64,000 nucleotides of DNA from Streptosporangium sp. NBC_01495 (GTDB taxonomy: Bacteria; Actinomycetota; Actinomycetes; Streptosporangiales; Streptosporangiaceae): contig NZ_CP109430.1 of the NCBI RefSeq assembly GCF_036250735.1, positions 4,154,001-4,218,000 of the forward strand, read 5' to 3'. Below are positions 31,490-38,779 of this stretch, piece after piece. The notes below the pieces were generated by a model. That model had not been told where the DNA came from. It worked only from the letters and a program-made list of their open reading frames with translations, and searched no databases. The position numbers and the translations under genes were made by a program. The number at the start of each line of letters is the position of its first letter. Position 1 is the first letter of the stretch.

Positions 31490-32569
31490 CTACGGGCGCC
31501 GCCCGCTCCTGGAGCCCCACCGGCGCCCGCGCACGGCCTCCACGAGAGTCCTGGCGACCGCGATGGTCGCCGTACCCGCCGCTCCGACCAGGGGTTCCCG
31601 CTCCTCGGCGGCCGTGGGGCCGGGATCGGGGTGGGCGGGTCCGGCCCGGCCCGCGCGGACGGCCTCCAGTTGCGCGGCGAACGCGAGCCCCAGGAAGAGG
31701 GCGATCGAGCTGAGAAACGACCACAGCAGCAGCGCCATGACGGCTGTGAGCGGTCCGTACGTGGCGCCGAAGGTGCCGCTGCTCTCGGTGTAGAAGGCCA
31801 GCAGGAGGGTGAAGACCGTCCACAGGACGAGCGAGACCAGGGCGCCGAACGCCAGCCAGGTGTGACCGGGCTGCCTCCTGCGCGGCGCGGCGCGGAACAG
31901 CACCGAGGTCGACAGCAGCGCGAGGAGGAAACCGAGCGGCCAGCGCACCAGGTTGAACGCCTCCACGGTCGCGTCGTTCCAGTCGTAGACCTGAGCCAGT
32001 GCCCTGCCGATGGCGCCGCCGCCGACCATCACCACGAAACCGGCGGTCATGAAGGCGCCGGCCGTCAGCGCCATCAGCAGGGCTCTGCCGTACTTGCGGA
32101 GGAAGGGCCGGTCCCGCTCGACGCCGTAGATGCGGTTCGCCCCGCGCTCCACCTGGGCCATGGCGCTGGTCAGCGAGAACACGGCGGTGGCGAGGCCGAG
32201 CCAGAGCGCGAGGGCGCCCCCAGTACGGCCCGCCTGCCGGTGGCTGTCGGAGAGCACGGCCTTGACCGCGTCCACCCCCGCCCCCGGCGCGAGCCGGCTC
32301 AGAACCAGCTCCAGCACCTCGCCGAGATGCTCCTGGTTGATCACCGAGCTCAGCCCGACCAGCGCGATGGCGCCGGGGATGATCGACAGGCAGATCTGGA
32401 AGGCCAGGGCCCTGGAGTTGGTCAGGCCCTCGCCGTACCTGAACCTGGTGACGGAGTCGCGGACCAGGTGCCAGCGGCCGTATTCGCGCAGCGCGGCCCA
32501 GGCGTGGTCGGCGGAGAGCTCTTCACCGTTCATGGTCCGCGTCTGCGGGACCTTCGTCGCTGTTCCCAT
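31490..32569 (-). CDS. YihY/UPF0761-family inner membrane protein
   Basis: A 359-residue integral membrane protein with about six hydrophobic segments. Family landmarks: NSRALAFQICLSIIPGAIAL near residue 50, VFSLTSAMAQVERGANRIYG, and TFGATYGPLTAVMALLLWSF. The family was once called RNase BN by error; members are membrane proteins possibly involved in envelope integrity or transport. The C-terminal 60 residues are polar and variable. An in-frame ATG at 32533 is an alternative start; neither has a strong ribosome-binding site. It is divergent from the ferritin-like gene. Confidence 0.88.
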   Translation of the reverse strand: MGTATKVPQTRTMNGEELSADHAWAALREYGRWHLVRDSVTRFRYGEGLTNSRALAFQICLSIIPGAIALVGLSSVINQEHLGEVLELVLSRLAPGAGVDAVKAVLSDSHRQAGRTGGALALWLGLATAVFSLTSAMAQVERGANRIYGVERDRPFLRKYGRALLMALTAGAFMTAGFVVMVGGGAIGRALAQVYDWNDATVEAFNLVRWPLGFLLALLSTSVLFRAAPRRRQPGHTWLAFGALVSLVLWTVFTLLLAFYTESSGTFGATYGPLTAVMALLLWSFLSSIALFLGLAFAAQLEAVRAGRAGPAHPDPGPTAAEEREPLVGAAGTATIAVARTLVEAVRGRRWGSRSGRRP

Positions 32570-32670
32570 CTCGGACGGCCCGCTACCCCGAAAGTCACGT
32601 CACGAACAAAACGCCGCCGACTGTGGCCGACGACACTGGATAACCGGCCGATTCTGGGTAGGGCGGGCTC

Positions 32671-33228
32671 ATGGCTGAATTCCTGACAGATATCAAAGAG
32701 CTTCGGGCGCGGGCGCGTCAGGAGATCGACAAGGGTCCCATCACATCGGCCTACGGCGCGGACCTGCCCCGGGTGATCCAGGTGTGCAACGAGGCCCTGG
32801 CGACCGAGCTGGTCTGCGTGCTCCGCTACAAGCGGCACTACTACACCGCCTCGGGCATCCACGCCGGGGTGGTGGCCGCGGAGTTCCTGGAGCACGCCGC
32901 CGAGGAGCAGGAGCACGCCGACCGTCTCGCCCAGCGCATCGTGCAGCTCGGTGGCGAGCCGGACTTCAACCCCGAGACGCTGGCCGCGCGCTCGCACGCC
33001 GAGTACGACGACAGCCTCGACCTGGTCGAGATGGTCAAGGAGGACCTGGTCGCGGAGCGGATCGCGATCGCCTCCTACACGGAGATCGTCAACTGGCTCG
33101 GCAACGACGACGTGACCACCAGGCGTATCTTCGAGGACCTGCTGGCCCAGGAAGAGGAGCACGCCGACGATCTGAAGAGCCTGCTGGAGAGACTTCCCGG
33201 CGCCCTGAACGGCGGCCAGGACTCGTAG
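32671..33228 (+). CDS. Ferritin-like/bacterioferritin-type diiron protein
   Basis: A 185-residue four-helix protein. The diiron carboxylate pattern is clear: CNEALATELVCVLRYKRHYY (first Glu), EFLEHAAEEQEHADRLAQRI (E-x-x-H), and later DLLAQEEEHADDLKSLLERL (second E-x-x-H). A haem-ligand Met cannot be assigned with confidence. It probably stores or oxidises iron, or protects DNA against peroxide. Spacing to the divergent YihY gene is 101 bp, and GGGCGG lies just before the ATG. Confidence 0.88.
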   Translation: MAEFLTDIKELRARARQEIDKGPITSAYGADLPRVIQVCNEALATELVCVLRYKRHYYTASGIHAGVVAAEFLEHAAEEQEHADRLAQRIVQLGGEPDFNPETLAARSHAEYDDSLDLVEMVKEDLVAERIAIASYTEIVNWLGNDDVTTRRIFEDLLAQEEEHADDLKSLLERLPGALNGGQDS

Positions 33229-33271
33229 GGCCGGGACCGGGCGGGCAGGCGTCGGCCGTCCGGCGCCGGAC

Positions 33272-33425
33272 GGCCGGGACCCGCTTCGAAGGGGCGGCGC
33301 TGAGCGTCCGGTGGCCGGGACCCGCTTCGAAGAGGGAGTGTTGAGCGTCCGGTTTCGGGTGGCCGGGACCCGCTTCGAAGGGGCGGTGCTGAGTGTCGGG
33401 TGGCCGGGATCCGCTTCGAAGGGGC
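33272..33425. repeat. Direct repeats with TTCGAA core, 4 copies (41/48-bp period)
   Basis: GGCCGGGACCCGCTTCGAAG occurs at 33272, 33313, 33361 and 33402 (the last with one change), spaced 41, 48 and 41 bp. Each copy contains the palindrome CTTCGAAG. The tract lies between the convergent ferritin-like and esterase genes. Confidence 0.85.
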
Positions 33426-33490
33426 GCGACCGAGCGGTCGCGGCCGGGGTTCGGACGGCGGAGATCCCGGCCGCGCGACGGTCCGGCCGG

Positions 33491-34588
33491 TCAGCCGGTC
33501 GTGCAGGACACCTCGGGGGCCGGGGAGCCCGTCCCCGAGGCGATGAAACCGAAGGTCGCGGTCGCGCCGGGAGCCAGGGAGCCGTTCCAGGCGGCGTTCC
33601 GCGCCGAGACCGCGGTTCCCGACTGGGTCACCGTCGCGTTCCACGCCTGGCTGATCTGCCGCCCGGCGAACGTCCAGTTCGTCGTCCAGCCGGTGACGGC
33701 CACCGGGCCGGTGTTCCTGACGGTCACCTCGCCCTGGAAGCCGCCCGACCACTGGTTGGCCGTCCGGTAGGCGGCCGTGCAACCGCCGCCCGCGGTGGGC
33801 GTGACGGTCGGCGTCGGGGTGGGGGTGATCGTCGGGGTCGGAGTGGTGGTCGGTCCGGAGCCGAGCAGGGCCACAAGTGCGGGGAACCACCGGTTGGCGA
33901 TCTTCTGGTCGCCCGACGCGTTGGGGTGCACCCCGTCGTAGGTGTCGGACGCGGTGCTGAAGCCCGTCCACTGGTCCACCACGACCACCGGTGACCGAGC
34001 GGTGGTCTTGCCCGCGGCCCAGCCGGGAATCGCCGAGTTGAGCGCGGAGACCCGCTGCGCGCACTCACCGCACGTGCTGGGGTTCATCGGGATGATCTGG
34101 GCGACGATGACCTTCGTGTCGGGGTTGCTCGCCCGCATCTGGTCCACCAGCTTGCCGTACGCGGACAGGATGGTGGCGGTCGGGCGGTTGCTCCAGGCGT
34201 CGTTGGTGCCGAAGTGCATCATCACGATGTCGGGCCTGGCCGCCGAGAGCCAGCCGGGGAGCTGGTTCTGGTCGGCGACGCTGGTGACCAGCGCCCCGCC
34301 GTGCCCCTCGTTGTCCCCGTCGTGCGCGACGCCGCAACCCTGCGGCGGCAGGGTGCCGACGAAGTCGATGCCGGTGTGGCCCGCGTTCACGAGGCGGTTC
34401 CACAGGAGGGCACGCCAGCATCCGGGAGAGCCGGTGATGGAGTCCCCGAGTGCCATGATCCTGGTGGCCGCCGCCCGCGCGGGGACCGCGGTGCCCGCCA
34501 GGAGGAGTCCCAGGGTCACGACCGCGGCCGTCGCGGCCGCCAGAACCATCGGAATCGCGCCGCTTCCGCGTGCCGTCCTTCGCATCAT
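33491..34588 (-). CDS. Secreted SGNH/GDSL esterase (CE3-like) with C-terminal CBM2
   Basis: A 365-residue exported enzyme. A signal peptide (about 1-40) precedes an SGNH hydrolase domain (about 42-240) with block I MALGDSITGSPGCWRALLW, the Asn block HFGTNDAWSNRP and the catalytic D-x-x-H in YDGVHPNASGDQK. A Thr/Pro linker (about 245-265) leads to a family 2 carbohydrate-binding module (about 266-365) with conserved Trp residues (NQWSGGFQGEV, WTTNWTFAGRQISQAWN). It probably deacetylates xylan or another plant polysaccharide while bound to cellulose. Two adjacent ATGs exist; the second (34585) has better spacing to GGGAG. Confidence 0.9.
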   Translation of the reverse strand: MMRRTARGSGAIPMVLAAATAAVVTLGLLLAGTAVPARAAATRIMALGDSITGSPGCWRALLWNRLVNAGHTGIDFVGTLPPQGCGVAHDGDNEGHGGALVTSVADQNQLPGWLSAARPDIVMMHFGTNDAWSNRPTATILSAYGKLVDQMRASNPDTKVIVAQIIPMNPSTCGECAQRVSALNSAIPGWAAGKTTARSPVVVVDQWTGFSTASDTYDGVHPNASGDQKIANRWFPALVALLGSGPTTTPTPTITPTPTPTVTPTAGGGCTAAYRTANQWSGGFQGEVTVRNTGPVAVTGWTTNWTFAGRQISQAWNATVTQSGTAVSARNAAWNGSLAPGATATFGFIASGTGSPAPEVSCTTG

Positions 34589-34911
34589 CCGCTCCCGCCT
34601 CGGTGGGGGCCGATGCTAGGCGCCCCGGATGGAGGCGGGAAGTCACCCGCCGACCGGGGAGGGCCTGACCTGCGCGACCGTCACCGGCGGGGGTGTAACT
34701 TTCAACCCGCCCCCGATCCCGGGGCCTTCCTGGGTGTGGTGTTGTCCGCGGGCCGGGTGGTCGAGGAACTGCCGGTCGAAAGGCTCGCCTCCGGCGCCGC
34801 GCACCTCTCCATCCACGCGCGTGTCGGCTCGCCGCCCGGCACGGAGATCGGCAGGTCCCTGCCGCCGGTGAGCTCCCTCGGCCGCCGAGGTGGGCGGGTC
34901 CGGCTCCGGGG
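34589..34911. other. Gene-free 323-bp stretch between esterase and racemase genes
   Basis: No gene is supported. A plus-strand frame at about 34735-34890 reads somewhat like a protein fragment but has no start signal, no family motif and ends inside the racemase gene. Promoter signals for the leftward esterase gene should lie near 34600-34650, but none is clear. Confidence 0.35.
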
Positions 34912-36012
34912 TCAGAGGGTGATCCATTCGGTGGAGGTGGTGAGTTCGTCGAGGATGGCGGGGATGGGGTCGACGCCGATGCCGGGTTCGGCGGGGACGG
35001 CGAGGTGGCCGTCCTGGAGTTCGAAGGGCGGGGTGAGGTCGGTGGCGTAGAAGCGGCGGGAGGCGGAGGTGTCGCCGGGCAGGGTGAAGCCGGGCAGGGC
35101 GGCGAGGGCGAGGTTGGCGGCGCGGCCGATCCCGGTCTCCAGCATGCCGCCGCACCAGACGGCGAGGCCGTGGGCCTGGGCGAGGTCGTGGATGCGTCTG
35201 GCTTCGAGGTAGCCGCCGACGCGGCCGGGTTTGATGTTGATGATGGAGCAGGCGCCCAGGGTGATGGCGGCGGCGGCGTGCTGGGCGGATTCGATGGATT
35301 CGTCGAGGCAGATGGGGGTGGTGATCTTCTTGGCGAGCTGGGCGTGCTGGACGAGGTCGTCGTGGGCGAGGGGTTGTTCGATGAGCAGGAGGTCGAGGGG
35401 GTCGAGTTTGGCGAGGTGGGGGGCGTCGGCGAGGGTGTAGGCGGCGTTGGCGTCGACCTGGAGCAGGAGGTCGGGGCCGAAGTGCTCGCGGACGGCACGG
35501 GTGGGGGCGATGTCCCAGCCGGGGGCGATTTTGAGTTTGACGCGCCGGTAACCCTCGTGGAGGTAGCCGGTGACGGTGTCGAGGAGTTCGGGAATGGTGG
35601 TCATGATGCCGATGGAGACGCCGGCGGGGACGCGGTCGGTGGTGGCGCCGAGGTAGGTGGCCAGGGATTGGCCGCCGGTGCGTAGCTGGGCGTCGAGGAT
35701 GGCGGTTTCGAGGGCGGCCTTGGCCATGCGGTGGCCTTTGAAGGGGTGCAGGGCCTGGTTGGTGGTGTGGGCGTCGGTGTGGGGCGGCAGGGCGGGGATG
35801 AGAAAGCGTCGCAGGACGTCCGCGGCGGCGTCGACGTATTCGGGGGAGTAGAGGGGGTCGGACATGGCCACGCATTCGGCCCAGCCCTCGGCGTCGGGGG
35901 TGACGACGCGCAGCAGCAGGACGTCGCGTTGGGTCTGGGTGCCGAAGGAGGTGCGGAAGGGGGCGACCAGCGGCATCGCCACCCGCCGCAACTCGATACC
36001 AGTGATCTTCAT
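34912..36012 (-). CDS. N-acylamino-acid racemase / o-succinylbenzoate synthase-type enolase-superfamily enzyme
   Basis: A 366-residue enolase-superfamily enzyme. It reads closely like the Amycolatopsis N-acylamino-acid racemase: opening IELRRVAMPLVAPFRTSFGT, the catalytic lysine pair in VKLKIAPGWD, metal ligands in QVDANAAYTL, LIEQPL and CLDESIES, and the second catalytic lysine in NIKPGRVGGYLEARRIHDLA. Such enzymes racemise N-acyl or N-succinyl amino acids and may also make o-succinylbenzoate. The GNAT and M20 genes upstream in the same direction support the N-succinylamino-acid racemase role. The codons are very uniformly C-ending compared with its neighbours. ATG 36012 gives the family's usual length; a further ATG at 36069 is possible. 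Confidence 0.9.
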   Translation of the reverse strand: MKITGIELRRVAMPLVAPFRTSFGTQTQRDVLLLRVVTPDAEGWAECVAMSDPLYSPEYVDAAADVLRRFLIPALPPHTDAHTTNQALHPFKGHRMAKAALETAILDAQLRTGGQSLATYLGATTDRVPAGVSIGIMTTIPELLDTVTGYLHEGYRRVKLKIAPGWDIAPTRAVREHFGPDLLLQVDANAAYTLADAPHLAKLDPLDLLLIEQPLAHDDLVQHAQLAKKITTPICLDESIESAQHAAAAITLGACSIINIKPGRVGGYLEARRIHDLAQAHGLAVWCGGMLETGIGRAANLALAALPGFTLPGDTSASRRFYATDLTPPFELQDGHLAVPAEPGIGVDPIPAILDELTTSTEWITL

Positions 36013-36168
36013 GATGGTCCGCGGCCCGCGCCGCGTCTCCCTTCGAGATGGTTTTGTCGTCGTGGTCATTGCTGCCGTCCGGACGGCAGCGGCTCGGGCC
36101 GCGCGGTTCGGTGAGCCGGGCACGCGTTCACGCGGGTCCCGCGTTCGCGGCCCTGCCCCGGAGGCGTG

Positions 36169-37002
36169 TCACGGTGGTCGTTCCACGACGTAGCAGGACC
36201 TGTCGTGGAAGCCGGTGACGCGGGCGCCGTCCCGCAGGAGGTCGCCCAGCACCTCGCGTACGGCCACCCGCCACTCCCCGGCCGCCCGCGGCTCTGTGCG
36301 CCGCAGCGCCTCGACGTCCCGGGGCACGGCGACCAGCACCGTTCCCGCGCCGGCCGCGTCGGCCGGGCCTCGCACCGGCCTGCCGTCCCGCTCGCGCAGC
36401 CCGGCCACCGCGTCCGCCGGGATCACCGGACGGTGCGGCTCGCCCCGGACGGCGGCCAGGACGTGCGGCGCGGTCAGCCGCCAGACGGCCAGCACCCGGT
36501 CCGACTCGTCCCCGGCGTTGATCTCGTCGCTCATCGTGCCGTAGAAGGACGGCAGGTACTCCTCCGGGCGGGCCCCCAGCCTGGCGAGGTTGAAGTGCGC
36601 GTTGCGCCGCACCAGCGGATCGTAGGTCCAGGTGATCCGCTCCAGCCCTCGCTCCAGCGCCCACGCCCGCTGGTGCGTCTTCAGCGCGAACCCGGCTCCG
36701 TGCCCGGCCAGGGCGCCGGTGATGTGGGAGTGCAGCACCCATTCCGCGCCGGCCGTCCCCAGGAAGCCGACCGACGCGCCGACGATCCGGTCACACCGGT
36801 AGGCCCCGGCCACGTAGTTGCCCGCGTGCGACAGCGCCCGCATCAGTTCCACCGTGACGGGCGCGCCGCTGGGGCTGAAGTGCCAGATGCCGTCGAAGAG
36901 GCGGAAGACGTCCTCGAACTCCTCGATGGAGCGCAGCTCGCGCAACACCAGGCCGTTCACCCGGGCGTCCCCCTGGTTCGCCGGTGACACCACGCCGCTC
37001 AC
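36169..37002 (-). CDS. GNAT-family acyltransferase, putative D-amino-acid N-succinyltransferase
   Basis: A 277-residue acetyltransferase-fold protein. It has an N-terminal ELRSIEEFEDVFRLFDGIWH, a central DRIVGASVGFLG strand and LHSHITGALAGHGAGFALKT, the acyl-CoA-binding V-x-x-x-x-R/Q-G-x-G-x-A-like region, followed by ITWTYDPLVRRNAHFNLARL. That last segment is typical of the GNAT proteins linked to N-succinylamino-acid racemase genes. The GTG start overlaps the M20 stop by 4 bp. It probably transfers a succinyl or acetyl group to the amino group of D-amino acids, making them substrates for the racemase. Confidence 0.75.
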   Translation of the reverse strand: MSGVVSPANQGDARVNGLVLRELRSIEEFEDVFRLFDGIWHFSPSGAPVTVELMRALSHAGNYVAGAYRCDRIVGASVGFLGTAGAEWVLHSHITGALAGHGAGFALKTHQRAWALERGLERITWTYDPLVRRNAHFNLARLGARPEEYLPSFYGTMSDEINAGDESDRVLAVWRLTAPHVLAAVRGEPHRPVIPADAVAGLRERDGRPVRGPADAAGAGTVLVAVPRDVEALRRTEPRAAGEWRVAVREVLGDLLRDGARVTGFHDRSCYVVERPP

Positions 37003-38309
37003 GCGAGCACCGCCCTGATCAGGCCCGCCAGCAGTGCCGCGCGGCCGGGCATCTCGGCCACGACGACGTGCTCGTCGTCGGCGTGGGCGCCGCCGCCCAC
37101 CGCGCCGAGCCCGTCAAGGGTGGGGCAGCCGGCCCCGGCGGTGAAGTTGCCGTCGGAGGCTCCGCCCACGCCGACACCGGTGAGGGGGGTGAGTCCCAGG
37201 TCGGCGGCGACCTTTCGGGCGAGCGCGAACAGGGCGGCCGACGAGGCGTGTTCCAGGGGAGGGCGGTTCGGGCCTCCGGTGATCTCAAGGCGGGTCCCGG
37301 CGATCCGGGGGGAGAGCGCCCGCATCAGCTCGTCCACCCGTCTTTGCGCGGCGAGGGTGGGCACGCGGGCGTCCACCGACAGGCGGGCCAGCGCGGGCAC
37401 GGTGTTGGCCGTGGTCCCGGCCGACAGCACGGTGGGCGTGACGGTGACCGGTCCGAGGAGCTCCGGCGCCCCCTGGCCGCTGTCCGTCCGGTGCCGGTGG
37501 GTCTGGCCGTTGCCCGTCTGGTCGCTGTCCGCCTGGCCGTCGCTCGCCTGACCGCCGCCGACCCGGCGTCCGTGGGTCTGGTCGCTGCCCGTCTGGTCGC
37601 CGTCCGCCCGGCTGTCGTTCGCCTGGCCGTCGGCCCGGTGATCGGGCGTCTGGTGGCTGTCCGCCCGGCCGTTGTTCACCCGGTCGGCGATGCCGGTGAC
37701 GGCGAGGATCTGGTGGGCCAGCTCGACCCCGGCGTTCGCGCCCCTGCCGGGGGCGAGCCCCGCGTGCGAGCCACGGCCGTGCACCACGACCTCGTACATC
37801 GACGTGCCCTTGCGCGCGATCTTGAGCGCGCCGCCCTCGGCGCTCGCCTCCAGGACGAACGCGGCCGCGCAGCCGCGTGCCGACTCCTCGACCAGCGCGC
37901 GCGAGGTCGGAGACCCGACCTCCTCGTCTCCGGTGACCAGCACGCACACCCCGTCCGGTGACGGCAGCGCGGCCAGCGCGTGGAACATCTGGACCAGCCC
38001 GGCCTTCATGTCGAATACCCCGGGTCCCCGGGCGATCCCGTCGGCGACCGACCAGGGGCGGGCCAGGAGGGAGCCGATCGGCCAGACCGTGTCGTGGTGG
38101 CCGAGCAGCAGCACCCTGGGCGTGCCGAAGGTCCACCGCAGGTGGGTTACCCCGCCGATCACGATCGTCTCGGCCCTGACGCCGAGCCTGCGGTGCCCCT
38201 GGTCGGCGACCACCCGCGCGCTGCGGGCCACCGCCCGGTGGTCGGCGGAGAACGACTCGCACACGACCAGCTCTCGCAGGTCCTCAAGCATGACGTCCAG
38301 GTTCACCAT
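36999..38309 (-). CDS. M20-family metallohydrolase, putative N-succinyl/N-acyl-L-amino-acid hydrolase
   Basis: A 436-residue dizinc hydrolase of the CPG2/ArgE type. Zinc-binding and catalytic segments are VLLLGHHDTVWP, GPGVFDMKAGLVQ, VTGDEEVGSPTSR, the lid-domain His in GRGSHAGLAPGRGANAG, and a late His in VGGGAHADDEHV. It should release the free L-amino acid after racemisation. The lid domain carries an insertion of about 69 residues (about 212-280) rich in D, Q, T, G and H, written by a 15-bp tandem repeat. Without it the length (367) would be normal for the family. Its stop overlaps the GNAT start. GGAAAGG precedes the ATG. Confidence 0.88.
   Translation of the reverse strand: MVNLDVMLEDLRELVVCESFSADHRAVARSARVVADQGHRRLGVRAETIVIGGVTHLRWTFGTPRVLLLGHHDTVWPIGSLLARPWSVADGIARGPGVFDMKAGLVQMFHALAALPSPDGVCVLVTGDEEVGSPTSRALVEESARGCAAAFVLEASAEGGALKIARKGTSMYEVVVHGRGSHAGLAPGRGANAGVELAHQILAVTGIADRVNNGRADSHQTPDHRADGQANDSRADGDQTGSDQTHGRRVGGGQASDGQADSDQTGNGQTHRHRTDSGQGAPELLGPVTVTPTVLSAGTTANTVPALARLSVDARVPTLAAQRRVDELMRALSPRIAGTRLEITGGPNRPPLEHASSAALFALARKVAADLGLTPLTGVGVGGASDGNFTAGAGCPTLDGLGAVGGGAHADDEHVVVAEMPGRAALLAGLIRAVLA
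37471..37677. repeat. 15-bp tandem repeat, about 14 units, in the M20 gene
   Basis: Consecutive 15-nt units such as GTCTGGTCGCTGTCC and GCCTGGCCGTCGCTC fill this stretch, with one 12-nt unit at 37636-37647. The length keeps the reading frame and writes a five-residue period in the protein. Confidence 0.85.
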
Positions 38310-38686
38310 GGTCGCCTTTCCGCCGATCCGTTGTTACCGCGACCATATGACAGGCCGGGGCGCCGGAATTCGTCTGGTTCACCTAATGGCGGCCGGGTTC
38401 TTCGTGTGTCCGGCCAAGGGCGCCCCGTCCCCGGTCTCCCTGTTCCCGACCTGTCTGTCCCCAGCCTGCCCTGCCCCGCCGTCTCTCCCGCGGTCCGGTA
38501 AAGATCGTCAACCTCCGCCGTCCGGTCGGGATTCCCGGCCCGTACGCCCGGCCGGGCGCGTCCGCTTCGCCGTCCGGCCCGGATCGCCCGCTCCGCACGG
38601 GGCTCGCGGTGATCGGCTCGGGGTGGCGCCGGGGACGGGCGGTTGGTGAAGGAAAGCTACAGGGAGTATCACGGGAGTGGAGATAA

Positions 38687-38716
38687 TTGACGCGGATGGC
38701 GGGTCGAACGTATTGT
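38687..38716 (+). promoter_or_regulatory. Predicted promoter of the peptide ABC transporter/murQ operon
   Basis: TTGACG (38687-38692) and TATTGT (38711-38716) with an 18-bp spacer, 64 bp before the ATG of the binding protein. Confidence 0.5.
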
Positions 38717-38724
38717 CCGGACAA
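38713..38724. promoter_or_regulatory. Perfect palindrome TTGTCCGGACAA overlapping the -10 box
   Basis: A perfect 12-bp palindrome overlaps the predicted -10 element and the start site of the peptide-transporter operon. A bound dimer would block transcription. Its shape suits GntR- or RpiR-type regulators; a MurR/RpiR-type gene lies at the right edge of the window. Confidence 0.6.
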
Positions 38725-38779
38725 CGCCTACACCCCGGTACTGGTGCCCTGACCTCGAAGAACACCCAACGGAGCGTTC

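Larger units (their letters stand above)
38310..38779. other. Intergenic 470-bp control region between the racemase-type operon and the peptide transporter operon
   Basis: Divergent promoter region. The left 150 bp next to the M20 start has an A+T-richer spot around 38330-38385. The middle is low-complexity. The right end carries the predicted promoter and palindrome described below. No gene is supported. Confidence 0.5.

Noticed and set aside
34735-34890. Plus-strand fragment reading like the end of an ABC ATPase (LSAGRVVEELPVERLAS)
   Set aside because: Only about 50 residues, no start, no other ATPase motif nearby, and it runs into the racemase gene; the likeness is too weak to call a pseudogene.
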